A stretch of 64,000 nt of DNA, from assembly GCA_013400115.1 (NCBI GenBank), contig VXBP01005168.1:62001-126000 (forward strand), read 5' to 3'. Below the pieces are notes generated by a model. The model had not been told where the DNA came from, made no database searches, and saw nothing but the letters and a program-made list of their open reading frames with translations. The position numbers were made by a program, and so were the translations under genes. Source of the DNA: Rhinopomastus cyanomelas (taxonomy: Eukaryota; Chordata; Aves; Bucerotiformes; Rhinopomastidae). Position 1 is the first letter of the stretch; each line of letters starts with the position of its first letter. Positions 1 through 13,072 of the stretch are shown one piece after another.

Positions 1-330
1 TGGTGTAACAACAGTAAGTTGGAGTTTTGTTCCTACTGTCTTGTGAGGAAGAAGTGAAGAAACAGTCAGGATGGAGCCAGGTGTTGAGCCATATTCCCCA
101 CTGCCTGCCTGAGGTACAATGGGGGCCCAGGGAAGCAGAGCCACCATCCCCACCACCATCCCCCCCCACCTGGCTGCAGCCAGGCAGCCGCATCCGCCCC
201 GTCCCATCTCCCTTCTTCCCCCCTTACCCTGCAAAGGGGTCATGAGGAGAGTGCCGGAGCTGTAGCCCTGTGCCGGGAGGAAGACCCCATCCAAAACAGG
301 CAGGGCCACTATATCAGCCCCTTTTATCTT
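1..330. other. GC-rich unidentified segment
   Basis: This stretch is clearly richer in C and G than what follows. It has a C-rich run near 148-170 and a proline-coding 72-codon open frame at 27-245 that is simply a by-product of CCN-rich DNA. It may be part of an LTR or other repeat cut by the window edge, but I recognise no family. Confidence 0.3.
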
Positions 331-1790
331 GTCACCTAGCCCACACCCCTCCAGGACACACACCTCCTGGGACAATTCCCTTAAAGTGAAATGCATCTTT
401 TTCCTCATGAAAGCACAAAACTATACATCTGAAAATTCTGGTAATTTTCAAATGCAACAATTAATTACTGTGCATGAATACAAGAAAAGGCTGGGCTCAT
501 CGCACTGTGTAAAATCAATTTCATAGACTCCTATCAAATCCTGTTGAAGATGTGAAGTTAATTGTAAGTTTGAGCTACAAAGAAGTTAGTCTCATTTAAA
601 GAGGGAAAACGCAGACAAAGGTTGCATAGATCTGTCTGTAATTTTAAAATTAAATATAGAAAGCAGAAGGAAACTGCTTTAAATAAATCCTTCAGATGCA
701 TGCTTCAAAATGCAAAGTCTGAGCAGTCTGATCTAAGAGTCTTGATCCTGCTGTCAATATGGGATTGGACTAGGTAACCATTATCAGTCTCTTTGAACCC
801 ATATAATTTTAGTGGTTTATGCTATAATTTAAACATTATTTTTCTCTCTTTGCATCTGAACAATGTTTAGAGAAAACAGACAGACAGACAGGATGCTATT
901 GTACCATGCAGCGAGGTCCATCATGCTAGAGATACAGCTGCTATATTTTTGATACCCCGCTGAAAAAAGGCAGGCTGTTCCAGAACAATATTTCCCCGTT
1001 GCAAAGTTTTTCAAATAATAATAACAAAAAACAAGTTCACAGATTGTCTGTAAAATCTATTTCTTTGGTCTCTTTTTGGTCGAAGTCCTTTGTAATGGGC
1101 CTGTGTACCCTTATTACAGAATCATTTTGGCTAGAAGAATATTTTAGATTTAAGTACATCAAATCCGGCAGCTGACCCAGTAGTGGATGTGGAGGGAAAG
1201 CCCATAACTTTCTTTTTGCAAACTTTTAATAGTTCTTCAGGTTTCTAAAATATAATTATTAAATTAAAAGTATAGCAATAATAGGATAGAATAGAAAAAT
1301 AAATATGATGGCTTTAAGACATACACTGGCAAGAAACCTAAGAAACTACTATTTCTCTGTGTTAATTCACAGAATATTTGATGATATGTGATGTATATAT
1401 TCCTAAAAGTCAACATTTGATGAAAATTTCCAAACATAAAGGGACTTCAGAGAAAGTAACTCCAAGAGATGTTTGATGCAACATTACTCTTAACTCAGTG
1501 AGCACATAGGAAAATTCCATTTGGCAACCAGAACATGTCACAGAAATTGAAATCCCATACAAAGACAATAATTTTTATGTTGTTGGGATCAGCAGAGCAG
1601 TGATACTAGTCAGGATTCATTGTCTTACTAGCACTGACATGAAGAGAACTAGGAAAATTGATCCTGCTGGATGGGAAGTCCAGTAGAAAAGCTAAAGATC
1701 TGCAGTAAACAAATCACAGCAATGCTGCTTCCACAGTCAATCCTTCTCTGGTGAGTGATAAACCCTAAGGGAAGGAAAGACGTTGTGTCT
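331..1790. other. Unique AT-rich sequence, no gene seen
   Basis: Only short random frames occur. A small CAGA-type run (about 879-893) and poly-A/T stretches are the only local structure. I see no CR1 tail, LTR end or exon-like frame. Confidence 0.5.
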
Positions 1791-2154
1791 AGAGCATGAG
1801 TCCTACAAGGAGCATCTGGGCAAACTGGGATTGTTTAGCCTGAATTAAATGGGGCTAAAGGAAGAGCTTATCACTGTCTACAAAAATACAGCAAAAAAAG
1901 GAGATTATAACAAGGAGGTGGAAAGCACCTTTTGCAAGTAGCAAGGAATAGGACTAGAGGAAATGACACGGCTAGAGGAAGCTGTGCTAAGGGAGGGTTG
2001 TACTGGATATTAGGAAGAATTTATTCCTAATTAGACATTGGAATAGACCGCTGGGGAAGTAGTGGAGTCATGATCCTTGGAGGTATTTAAAAGACATGGG
2101 GATGTAGGGTTGAGAGACACTGGGTTAATCAATGCAAGTAATTCTGTGATGCTG
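1790..2154 (+). mobile_element. CR1 LINE fragment, old
   Basis: A diverged 3' part of CR1 ORF2 plus the 3' untranslated region. The order of motifs matches the better copies in this window: a leucine-rich 'LGLFSL' region, the 'GRFRLDIR' region, the 'HWNRLP' region, then a degenerate ATTCTGTG-type tail at 2141-2154. There are many indels and no open frame, so it is an old, dead, 5'-truncated insertion. Confidence 0.75.
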
Positions 2155-2912
2155 TTATGAAGAAAGAAATCTAATGTGTAAATTGTCTTGAATGAGACTT
2201 CTGCAAGCATATCCAGGATTGTGCCTAAGCATGGTGTGAAGAGAGGAACATGCCCTTCAGAAAATTAAACCATGGGCTATATAATAGTCACTGTGGTTCT
2301 GTCAAGCATTTGCATTTAGATTTTGCCCAGGGAGCTTCAGACTAGACTAAAATGTTCTACCTGAGTTATTGCATATACAGTTTCTGGAGAGATATATCTG
2401 TGTGTGTGTATATTCTGACAAACACTTTTTCATAGTGGTGCTTGTGGGGATTGATCTAATACATACTTAAAATAAAGTTTAAATATCCCTTTGGGTAAAA
2501 TGAAATACATAGATTAAAACCAAATCATTGAACTCATGCCCTTAACTTATCCTTTTATGTGCAAAAGAGGAATATCAATGTCTGAATTGAATGTAGATGT
2601 GAAAAATCCACATTTTAAACCTTTTGCCCACTAAATTTTAAATCTCTAATGGCTAACTTTTCAAATCTCAGATTTATCAAGTCACTTCTTGTGAGTAAGA
2701 CAAAGAACTTTGTAGTTTTACTCTTGCATAGTGTTTTCCAATCTGTTGTTTTGACAGCTGCACCATTTAGACTGATTGCAACATTTATTACAAGTTTGAT
2801 ATGCATTTCCTAAATTAAACATATATAAATGCTAATTAATCCTGTTTCCACTCTGTGCCCTCTGCAACAGCATCCCTTTTTAAGATCACAAGTAACTATG
2901 ACTAGGAAGTAT
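2155..2912. other. Unique sequence, no gene seen
   Basis: AT-rich DNA with a short TG run near 2399-2412. A 63-codon minus-strand frame at 2615-2806 has no recognisable similarity and I treat it as chance. Confidence 0.5.
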
Positions 2913-3260
2913 ATCATAGAATCATAGACTCATCTTGGCTGGAAAGGATCTCCAGAATCAACTCCAGCTCTCATCCCAATAGTTCCCTAACTCCCAGACC
3001 ATGACCTCAAGTGCTCTAGCTACTCATTCTTTAAATACTTCCAGAAATGGTGGCTCTACCACCTCCCTGGGCCCAGGGAGTGCACAACCACTCTCCCAAT
3101 AAAAACATTTCTTCCTAAGATCAAGTCCAAACCTCCTCTGATGCAACTTGAGGCCATTTCCTCTCATCCTATCATTAGCAATTTCAGAGAAGAGACCACC
3201 ACAGCCTGTATACAATATCCTTTTAGGTAGCTGTAGAGAGCAATAAGGTCTCCTTTCCAC
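2913..3260 (-). mobile_element. CR1 LINE fragment
   Basis: It begins at the element's 3' end (ATCATAGAATCATAG on the plus strand) and reads on the minus strand. The 78-codon frame 3260-3024 carries the CR1 ORF2 C-terminal motif order: 'NDRMRGNGLKLHQRRFGLDL', then a proline/valine 'REVVEPPFLEVF' end. The 5' part is missing, as in most bird CR1 copies. After it lies about 290 bp of AT-rich unique DNA. Confidence 0.85.
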
Positions 3261-3549
3261 TTAAAAAAATTATATATAAAATATAATATAGATATTTAAA
3301 TATATTCTAAAAACTGTGTTTCTAACAGAATAAAATGCAATTAGCAAAGAAATGCTGAAACATGTTTTTCCCTGTTCTCTGAACTTCATTATATTTTAAA
3401 TCACACAGTTTGCTATCCTTTAAGCATTTAATAAAGAAAATATATTTAAACTTTCTGATACATCAGATTCTCTTATGATTCTGTTATTTTCATTCCATAT
3501 CCTTTCACATGCTTCTTCAGGGGTTATTGGGTAGTTACTGGGGCAGAAC

Positions 3550-4121
3550 TGTGGTGGGTTCAGGACCACAATTAAAGATAAAGGAAAAGAAAACAAAGCA
3601 GTTAGGTCTCAATGAGATCTCAGATAAAATCTGCCAGACAGTGGATAGCTTAGGGAGAATGGAAAAGGACTGATTAACTCCCTAACTGTACACAGAAAGG
3701 AAGAAAAGGTTAAGCCATTTAGTGCACACAAACTAGAAGCTCTGTCACAAATGCCATCACATATTCTGAGAAAAACACAATGGGAGATGAGTATCGTATC
3801 AGTCCTTGTGTTTTTTTTAACAGTAGAGAACTGGGAAAAGAATATGTCAGTCTAGCAGAGACGAGTACCAACACCCTCTCTATTATTCATGTATCACCCC
3901 TGCCTGCCAAACGTGGCACCCCAGGCTGTCCAGACTGGTGAATTCCTCACTTCTCCAGCTCAATGCTCATCAGGCTCATCACCTGAACTGCATCACGAGA
4001 TGCAGGAGACAAGCTTTCAAACAAAGAACCCAGACTCTGTCTTTCATGTCCAAGTTTTAAGGATTCTTGAGTCCTTCTACTTTCTTCAGCTAAGCACGAA
4101 GGAATTCTCCCGGCTCTGAGA
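3550..4121 (-). mobile_element. LTR, family A (copy 1)
   Basis: The minus-strand sequence matches the LTRs at 30428-31493, 38918-40257 and 47823-48352. Its 3' terminus is the shared GAACCCACCACA, read as TGTGGTGGGTTC from 3550 on the plus strand. The 5' boundary near 4121 is less certain. Flanking bases AGAAC (3545-3549) and CGAAC (4122-4126) could be a 5-bp target duplication with one change, but the neighbouring CR1 does not resume on the far side, so a deletion or rearrangement is also possible. No internal coding region remains. Confidence 0.7.
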
Positions 4122-4380
4122 CGAACTCTTTCCATTAGTTCTGTGTACTTCTGGAACTGAAGGGCCCAGAACTGGACACAAAATGCCAGATGTGCTCTCG
4201 TCAGGGCAGAGTAGAGGGGGAGGACAACCTGTCTTGATCTGCTAACCCCTCCCCTTCTGATCCGCTTCGGGATGCTGTTGGCCTTCTTGCCCACAAGGGA
4301 CCATTGTTGGCTCATGGTCATCCTACTCTCCACCAGAACCACCAGGTCCCTTTCTCCTACATTAATCTCCAACAGGTCAG
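4122..4380 (-). mobile_element. CR1 LINE fragment lacking its 3' end
   Basis: The 141-codon minus frame 4372-3947 starts inside CR1 ORF2 ('GERDLVVLVESRMTMSQQ', then 'LPLYSALTRAHLAFCVQFWA') and runs straight into LTR family A sequence after about 85 codons. The frame is therefore an accidental CR1-LTR fusion and not a gene. The normal CR1 3' end is absent, which is unusual because CR1 copies are normally truncated at the 5' end. Confidence 0.75.
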
Positions 4381-5374
4381 TACAGAATCATGATGCTTCT
4401 CCCTCCTTTTTCCTTTCCTTGCCTTCACTAGCAGTAGGAAGTGAACAATATCTAAGTTAATAACTGAATTAAAATAAGGTAGGGAATAACTTATACCTGG
4501 TCTATCAGTAAGGCAGAGGGCTATATTTAGAAAAGCATCTCATGTGCACTTTCTCAAAGAAATACTGTGTGCAGTATAGACCAAGTTACTGTGACTTCAG
4601 TGGCAGTAACTTAGCATGAAAGCACCCTAACGTTTGCTGAAGTTCTGTAGTTTAAGCACATAACACATCTGCTGAATACACTAGAGACTGCAGTAGGAAT
4701 GGATCTCATTAAACCTATTCAAAACTAATATTAGTCTTTTTTCTGTCAGTTATTGACTATTTTTAAAATTGTTTATCATTAGTGAATTACTTCTAGGATT
4801 AAATTACTTCATAGCTTTGCCAATTCATTATGACTTAACACAATTAGAATTCTTTGGTAAGCACGAATGTGCTTATTCCAACCCCTTTTGAAGGTCTTTC
4901 TGTACAAAACTGTAATCTGCTCTGAGTTGTTTGTTTAATTAAAATTTGTTGAGAGAAAGTAAAATTTTATGTTAGACTTCAGAATTATGATGCATTCTAA
5001 TTTGATGGAAAATTAATAGCATCCTTCATAGTGGAAGAGTAGAAAGGAAGCAACATTCAGTATGAAATACAGCTGATTCATTTCATGTTTGGCTAATACA
5101 GTTAGATGTTCTGCGTACGGATTGCATCTAATTACTTTAAAGAAAGATTTGTTTTATTATAATATGAGTAGAATAACACGTTTTTTTTTTAACTTGGTAA
5201 ATCACAGCTTGTGTGGGTTTTTTGGTGGCACAACCTTCATGATAGTATCACCCCTTTCATTCTTTCTTATGCATTGTGTGATGCAAAGAAAAGGTCCCGC
5301 ATTTAAAGATAAACACTTCATTAACTGTGTTCAACATTGTCAGCAGGACAACTACTTTAAACTGTTCTTAACTT
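4381..5374. other. Unique AT-rich sequence, no gene seen
   Basis: No repeat ends are recognised. The 120-codon plus frame at 5089-5451 shows no signal I can name, and its last third overlaps an old CR1 segment, so I regard it as chance. Confidence 0.45.
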
Positions 5375-6017
5375 CTGGCAAATTTGAAATGATCAGCGGG
5401 GCTCTGCAGGGTTCCACTGGGGCTTTTTCTCTTCACCTTATTTATAAATGATGTGGGAAATGGACTGAACCGTTTGATACTTATTTTAGAAAGTATGTCC
5501 AAGCTGACAAGAACAGCAGAAACACTTAACAAAACTGAATTTCTAGGAAGGAAAAAAACCTCAAACAATGAAAGTCACCAAATCAATAGATGGGTTAATG
5601 TCCAAGTGGAAATACCTGAGTGTTGTCCTTAAACGGACTTGAAGTACTGAGCCTAGTTCTTGTCTCTACAATTGAAGATGCAAAGAGACTAGAGAGAATC
5701 TGGAGATCCAAAAAGAGGTCAAGGATTGCAGAACCTGCTTCCTGAGGAAACACAGAAAATTAGGTGTTTTCTCCTTCAAGACATGACTCAGGGGGAATCA
5801 TCCCAGGATGTCACTAACTAAAAGGCATATGAAAAGAGGACTGAGACTCTCACTTCACAAAGAATCCACAAGGAAAAGACAAGAGGCACCAGGTACAAGT
5901 TTCACTGAGAAAGCCTTGATCTTAATATAAGGAAGAGACAAATTTCCCATGGACATCATAGAGTCCTCACTGCTGAGCTGCTGAAGGTGTTCAAAATATG
6001 ATTGAATGGGATGTTAG
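5375..6017 (+). mobile_element. Old CR1 LINE, 5' part (interrupted)
   Basis: Strongly diverged plus-strand sequence. Near 5400-5450 it recalls the CR1 reverse transcriptase region: a 'GGVPQGS'-like stretch followed by a 'FINDV'-like stretch. From 5690 to 5990 it recalls the ORF2 C-terminal region. It is interrupted at 6018 by a young CR1 in the opposite direction and seems to resume at about 6503. Confidence 0.5.
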
Positions 6018-6502
6018 ATCATAGAATCATAGAATCACTACAGATTGGAAGGGACCTTGAAAGATCATCTAGTCCAATCCGCCTGCAACAGCAGGATCAC
6101 CTAAACCAAGTCACACAGGAACACATCCAGACAGGACTCAAACACCTCCAGTGAAGGAGACTCCACAACCACACTGGGCAACCTGTTCCAGTGCTCCATC
6201 ACCCTCACCGTGAAGAAGTTCCTTCTCAGGTTGATGTGAAACCTTCTGTGTTCCAGTTTACAACCATTGCCCTTCATCCTATCACCACATGACACTGAGA
6301 ATAGCCCAGTTCCATCCTCCTGACACCCACCCCTCAAATATTTGTAGACATTAATGAGGTCACCCCTCAGTCTCCTCTTCTCCAAGCTAAAGAGACCCAG
6401 CTCCCTCAGCCTCTCCTCATAAGGGAGGTGCTCCACCTCCTTCATCTTCGTTGTCCTATGCTGGAACCTCTCCAGCAGCTCCACATCCCTCTTGAACTGA
6501 GG
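6018..6502 (-). mobile_element. Young CR1 LINE nested in an old CR1
   Basis: It begins with ATCATAGAATCATAGAATC (the 3' tail read backwards) and stops abruptly at 6502, a typical 5' truncation. The minus frame 6484-6101 (127 codons) keeps the CR1 C-terminus intact: 'VEHLPYEERLRELGLFSLEK', 'GGCQEDGTGLFSVSC', 'HWNRLPSVVVESPSLEVF', ending 'FLCDLV'. It closely matches 40977-41779 and 63120-63330, so it belongs to the youngest CR1 subfamily here. Confidence 0.92.
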
Positions 6503-6605
6503 ATAATCTCACCTAGACTCCCTTGTCAATGAAAAGTTGTATCAGATACTCTTTTTGTGGTCTTTCCCAACCTGGGATGTTGTCTGATTCCATGGCTCTA
6601 TGAAT
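6503..6605 (+). mobile_element. Old CR1 LINE, 3' part (resumed)
   Basis: This short segment reads like a CR1 3' end: a TCTTTCCCAACCTGGGATG region followed by GATTCCATGGCTCTATGA. It continues the element broken at 6017. Confidence 0.45.
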
Positions 6606-9369
6606 TATTACTAATGTGACATAAATATATATAACATGATATCGTAAATGTGATATTTATTCATTAATTATTTTTGAGGCAAACAGACAAGTTGAGGTGT
6701 GTAGGGGGAACCTGTGACAGAGGTCAGCAAAATCATGATGGCAAAAAGATATGTCCAGGAATTGTTGTCTCTCCTAATGCATAAAGATTACCCAATAAAT
6801 CAACCAAGAGCTGTGTCTAGACTGAGTAAAAGATGGGGTTTCACTTAACAGGTAATGAAACTACACAACTTTTGCAGGTGTAGATTCTGCATCCAAGTAG
6901 TCTACACAAATCTGAGGGCAGACTGGACCAGGGAACAAAGTGAGCTGTGATAGATACTTTACAGCAGGAAAAGAAACAAACATAAAATCATTCTTTTCTT
7001 CACTATCTAAACAACATGGAAAATCTCAACATTTGGGGGTCAAATTTGAACTTCTGCTTTGAAATATAAATATAGCCACAAATTCACACACTAGGATGGG
7101 AAGTTTAGGAATATGGTCAGTAGTCCTCCTCTTACAGATCTTTTAACTTGCAAAAAAAAATTACACTGTTTCATGAGCCAGCAAATCTGAGGTGGAGAGC
7201 ACCTGAAGGAGGATGAAGTATAAACTCTTCCCCTATAGACTGTTTACTGCAAGACACATACAGTAAGCAAACACTGACTAATGAACAGCTTGAGCCACTC
7301 AGGCACGCTACGAGGTGTGATGTGAGTGAACTGAAGGTCCTTCAGGTTGGAAAAGTTTTAAAACACCCATTTCACATAATGAGTGAATGCAGTGACTGCC
7401 CAGCTACTGAATAGTGTAGAGCAGGGGAGAAGGCTGATCTGTCAGTTTGGTTTCAGAAGGAGCAATTAACATTTGATGTGCTTAAAAAATTAAAGAGAAG
7501 AATAGTTTACTTTTGAAAGAATGAAAGAAGATACAGGTGTTTATAGATGCTGACATTATGGCTGTCCTTCAGATATACTGTGATACTGTGAAAATGTGTG
7601 GAATACTTTGTACAGCCACAATCAGAAGGAATATGTAGTGGTCATTTCCTTTTTGTGGGCTATGAGTGGGCTGGCTGCTATTCTTAGTAGTATTAGGCTC
7701 TAGGTTACAGTCAGGTGATAAGCAACAAGTTTCCTTGTATATTTGTAAAATGAGTAATTTCCTTTTGCAACTCTTGCTTTACTTCAGGCAAATACAATTT
7801 ATTTTTGTAATGCTGATATTCAGAAAAGCAATAATTCCTTTCAGTCATGCACTGCAGAAGGAATCTGAGGTAATCTACCATATGATGGAAGAATACTGCC
7901 TTTCAGACCTTTAATTCTGAATCAACGAGCTTAATTTTGCAAGATCTTATTCAGTATCAGTCCATTTATATAATAGAATTTCATGTAATATGAATGAGAA
8001 TAGCACTGATCCCATTATATTTGTGCAAATTTCAGCAGAGATAATTTTATAGTAATTGGAATTTTACTAATTTTTAAGATCCAACTGCATTTTCCTTAGA
8101 AAGAAAAATCACTGTAGTAATATATCTTACTGACATCTGAGTTCTTCACTGAATATTTTGGTTAAAGATGTTAAGATGCTAAAGCAGCAAGTATTTTTCC
8201 CTCATGTCTTTCACAGTTTTAGAGAGCCAAAAGAAGTTATGCTTGTCTTATGTGGATTTCAGTGATCTGGCTCTTTTATTAACTCAGGAACATGCCTGAC
8301 ATTTAACCACAAATTAACTGTCTGAAACTGTTGAGAAATCTGAATGACAGAGAGATAAACCTTTAGTATAGTCCTTACACAACGACTGTATTCTCGGAGG
8401 TGCAGCCCATATATTGCTAGAGTAAAACCAGAAAACATACTTGATTGTTCCATAAAATTAAGGGAACTGTTTTGTATTTCAGTTAAGATATAAATGTTCT
8501 ACTCCGTTTGCTCCCATCAGATCCAAGGAATACCTACTCAATTGATGTTCTGATTATTTACTTCTTCCAAACAACAAGAAATAATTAGAGTAGTTCTTGA
8601 TCACAAGCTATTTCTTCTTCATTTTAACAATGGTAACAAAATTTAAGAGATGACTTGCATCTGGAAATACAAAACAATACCAGTGGACAAGTGAAATTAA
8701 ATTATAGGGCACATAAAAATAGGGTCATGACTTTCCCAGTGATTCAGCAGCTTTCTAAACGACAGTCTCAACTAGATCAGGTTGCTCAGAGCCTTGTCCA
8801 GTCTCACCTGGAATATCTCAAGCTTCATACAGTTTGAAACAGAGAGTGTTACCAGCCCTCTTTGTTGTGACATTGTTTAAGGAAAAAAAAGCCAGCTCAT
8901 TGACAGAGATGTAAGTTATGTTATCTAAAGTCTTATCCATAAATGTTATGTCCCTGGCTCCTGATATGTTGGATGAATCTATACTCTAGGGTGGAATAGA
9001 CATGGCTCCTCCCCTGCCAGTCCAGCATAATATGAACGACAAAAGTTATACCTCCTGTAACAAGCTTTGCTGTTTGTTTATACAGAAAGTCTCAATAGAG
9101 CACCAAGGGAAGCAGTCCTGAGAGTAGCTCATACCTATGAATAAGTCTCCAGTATGGTGCCATATACAGATTTACAGTGATTTATAGAGTACAGTATCCA
9201 GACAGAACTGAAGTTATGTGACACTACCTTCAATGCATACACAATTTCTAAAGAGCACGGCGACTTAGAAACGTACTACTGCCCTAGATAGTAATCTCAT
9301 TCTAAACTCTGAGCATAATGTTAGCAACAGAATATATTTGAGGAATTGTTATTATAAGAAGATGGATGA
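6606..9369. other. Unique sequence, no gene seen
   Basis: About 2.8 kb of AT-rich DNA. Frames at 7666-7914 and 8259-8453 are short, begin without context and have no recognisable domain. A brief CR1-like stretch around 8765-8830 (similar to the 'SHLEYL' region) is too short to call. Confidence 0.45.
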
Positions 9370-9880
9370 ATCATAGAATCACAGAATGTTAGGGATTGGA
9401 AGGGACCTCAAAAGATCATCCAGTCCAATCCCCCTGCCACAGCAGGATTCCTTAGACTAAGTCACACAGGAACATGGCCAGGCAGGTTTTAAACATCTCC
9501 AGAGAAGCAGACTCTACAATTCCCTTGGGCAGCCCATTCCAGTGGTCTGTCATCTTTACTGGGAAGAAATGCCTTCTCATATTGATGTGCAACTTCCTCT
9601 GTTCCTGCTTACACCCATTGCCCCTTGTCCTATCACTAGATTACACTGAGAAGAGCTTGGCTCCATCCTGCTTTTCTATATTCAGAAACATTAATTTTCT
9701 CACCTCTTAGACTCCTTTTTTCTAAACTGAAAAGACCCAGCTCCCTCAGCCTTTCCTCATCAGGGACATGTTCCACTCCCTTCAGCATCTTTGTGCCTCT
9801 GTGCTGGATTGTCTCCAGCAGTTCTGTGTCCTTCTGGAATGGAGGGGCCCAGAACTGGACACCATATTCCAGATGTGGTC
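9370..9880 (-). mobile_element. CR1 LINE fragment
   Basis: Starts with the reversed 3' tail ATCATAGAATCACAGAATG and covers the CR1 3' untranslated region and the ORF2 C-terminus, ending at the region coding for 'CVQFWA'. Frames are broken. It is truncated at the 5' side. Confidence 0.9.
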
Positions 9881-12800
9881 AATGAACCCCAGATGTGAAC
9901 TATGACAGGTATAGCAGATGTGGGCAGGTCCAGGTATGCAGTACTGAAATCGAAAGAAAAAAGCTGTCTCTGATGGGAATGATGAGCTCAGAGACATAAA
10001 ATCTTTTTGGTCAGTTTGCAGAATTTCTTTATTGCTTCTCCCTTGTGAAATGGTTTGAGATGCCATATTTAAATCTTTAGTGCACTTTTGTGTTTGGATT
10101 TCCTCATTTGGTTCATTGCAGTGTTTTTCTTCTCTTGGTGCAATACACATTGGCGTCTATTTACAGAACATGAGACCTGGATTCCATCATGCTAGTGGAC
10201 ACAGCTCAGTAAAAAGGTTTCCTAGTGTTAAGTTGCTGCTTTTGTTTAAGATAAGGAGTGGGAATCAGAATTCTTGTGGTCCTCTTCAGCTGGAATGATC
10301 CTATGATTCTATGGTTTTTAGCATCAAATTCATTTTTTTGTGTTATATGCTCTGAAATCACTTATTTCTGAGATGTATGTTAAATAGAAATGTCTCCACT
10401 AACTGAATTTGAGAATTCTGATCACTGAGAATGAAAATATCTAGTTACTGCTTTCAGTTAACTGAGTGAACTAAAACATGGATGCTGCAAATACTGTTTG
10501 TCTTTATCTTGCTGTAAAATATTGAACTAAACCTATTAGTTTTTGAAGTTGTTTGTAGAAACCTTCTTAAAACCAATATAAATCAGCTGTAAAATCAATT
10601 GCCAGGAAAACCCAGGTTAGAGCAATTTTTGATGAGGTTCTAATGCATTAAAAGGATATGTGGTTTTGCTCAACTAAACATTTCTAGTACAAGTATGTGC
10701 CTGATTGGAAATGTTTTTGTTGTAAAGCCATGCCTGCTGCCTATGTGCATACAGCAAGCATGAAATTGTTCTTGTATGGAGAAACTTCTGGTTTCAGTTT
10801 TAAGTACTTAAGGTGAAGGAAGATACATTAAGGTAAATACTACAAATTTGGAAAGTTAGAAGTATTTAGGAATGTTTAATATATTTTAGATTTAGTGCCC
10901 AGAAGGATAAAGCTGTTTCTGGCAGAAATTATTACTAGAATATTCTGATAATTTAACCACTATATTTTCAATTTAATAAATTTATGTGAGACTAAAATGT
11001 TAAAAGAATAGTTAAATTCTTTTTTTTTATGTGTGAGTTTTATGTATGTGTGTGCTTAAGTTTCTCTGGGTAAAAGGAGCTTCACCAGTAAGTCTGTGTG
11101 CAAAATGAAGTCTGCAAAAGATGTTGCTGTCATCTAAAATTAAACATACAAACCTGAAGGTCACTTGAAATAAGTATTCAAAAATTTTAAAAATCCTTGG
11201 TTATTATTTAAATGCACAGGTTTATGTTAGTTTAAACTTTCATTCATCATCTTGGCAGTGCTTTAAAAAGGGAACAGAGTGGCAGAATTATATCCAATAG
11301 ATGAAAATGTGTCACTAATTGCTTTTGAAAAAATAGTCATTTTTGCACAGTGTTAGAAACTATTCAGGAATCACTCTTATTCATATTAAATATATATGGA
11401 AAACTCAAATGTATTTTCTGTTAAATTGAAGCATTTAATCTGTTGCTGATAAGAAAGAAAATGTAAATTAATTTATAGCTTGGGGGGTAGAGTTATTAAA
11501 AAAAAGGAAGAAAATCCTTTGTTTCTTTGTTCCTTCCAGGGAATGAGCACGTAACAGAATAAATCTCAAAACAACCCCAAACCCACAAAATAAAACCAAA
11601 GAGAATAACTGACAATTACAGTCTCAAACAAACGTAAAACTACAAAAACACCGAAAATATGAGAATACATGACTGATATATCTTAATAAGTGAAGAACTC
11701 ATCCTTTTAAAATGGTTCTGAAAACCATTAAATGTACAATTTTTTTTTAAAAGGTATAAACCCACATATTGATTTCTTTGGAGTTTTACAACTATTTTCC
11801 TGGAAAATATTTTTTGATAAATCATATGATCTTTTTTGTCCATGATACTAGCCTTTATAACATTACCCAGTCAAGAAATACTTGAAGCTAATATTTTCTT
11901 AGGCAAAAAGACATAAATTCTCTTAATATTTTTTAATGCTAACTTCTAAAACAGCTATCTGGGCTCATAAAGGATATCTTGACAAGCTTTTACACAGGTG
12001 CTATGGCAAATGAAGGTTTTCAAAACTTTCCATCTGATCTTTCAATGTGTCTTTCTCTAAAGTGAAACCATTGCCCCTCATCCTCTCACTACAGGCCTCC
12101 ATAACCAGTGGCCCTTCATCCATCTTGTAGCCCTCTTCAGGTTCTGAACTAAAGTATGAAGATATTTTATTTACAGTGTCAAACTCCTTCCCATTTGTTC
12201 CTATTATTCTTCACAGGTCAAGTGTGACTAATAGTGAATGTGAATAATAAACATCTTTTTTGGATGTTTAGACTGCAGAAGAGTTTAGAAAAGTGCAAAA
12301 TGCTGTAGACTAAATATTTAGCATAAAGAGCTATACCTTTGAATATCAGAGTTTATGGTACAAATTCTTTGTGCTACTCTTAAATTGGATTAGGTTTAAC
12401 AATTTGCATGAGAGTGATGTAGCACAGCTGAGGATTTTAGATCAACGATGTGACATTTCCCTCTGTCATTCAAGTATTAAACATGAATTATAGAAATTAT
12501 AGGAGGTGATGACAACTGTCACATTGCCTGAAGCAAGGATATTAAGGGTTTTACAGAGCTATCAAAAGCCTGCTGTGTCAGAAATTAGCATGATTTTCAA
12601 TCATTATCAAGCACAAAATGATATCATTTTGAGAAAAATCATATTTGAAGTAATGTAGAAATATAAAAGAGCTTCCATATAGTCAAAGTTCTGCTTAAAT
12701 GGCAGCTGTTACCAAAAAAAACATGGCTTTATTTTCACTTCTAATCTTTTTTCTGTTACCATAGGTACTACAGTCTGTTTAAAGAGAAGTTTCAACTCCA

Positions 12801-12974
12801 AAGAATATTTTCTAAGGTGCAAAGCAAATGGTTATCACTCAGTATAGTAACGGGGAAAGTGATGAAAGACTGGCTAGAACTCCATGTGCAGGCAGTCACA
12901 CTACAATTGGAATTCTAGGAACTCTTGCAATATGGGGGAAGATGGAGGGTAGGGGTGGAGAAAGGGTAGATATT
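9881..12974. other. Unique sequence with minor CR1 scraps
   Basis: About 3.1 kb of mainly AT-rich unique DNA. A CR1-like tail in the plus direction at about 10275-10314 and a minus-direction CR1 scrap at about 12063-12145 (the 'NGLKL' region) are the only repeat traces. The 122-codon minus frame 10150-9782 overlaps the end of the CR1 and has no recognisable domain in its other half. Confidence 0.45.
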
Positions 12975-13072
12975 GCATTGGGTGACAGGGTTTAGTGATG
13001 CTGATAGGGCTAGGAAAAGGTTGGGCTTGATGATCTTGAAAGCCACTTCCAGCTGAAATTGTGTTTGTTTTT
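12975..13072 (+). mobile_element. CR1 LINE 3' scrap
   Basis: The phrase GGTTGGGCTTGATGATCTTG, followed by a CACTTCCAGCTG-like region, matches the CR1 3' untranslated region in the plus direction. The tandem tail is nearly gone. About 520 bp of unique sequence follows to 13591, with no gene seen. Confidence 0.6.

Noticed and set aside
27..245. Proline-rich 72-codon plus frame
   Set aside because: The frame is produced by a C-rich stretch with no conserved motif, start context or partner exon.
3947..4372. 141-codon minus frame as a protein gene
   Set aside because: It is CR1 ORF2 sequence for the first part and LTR family A sequence for the rest, joined by chance.
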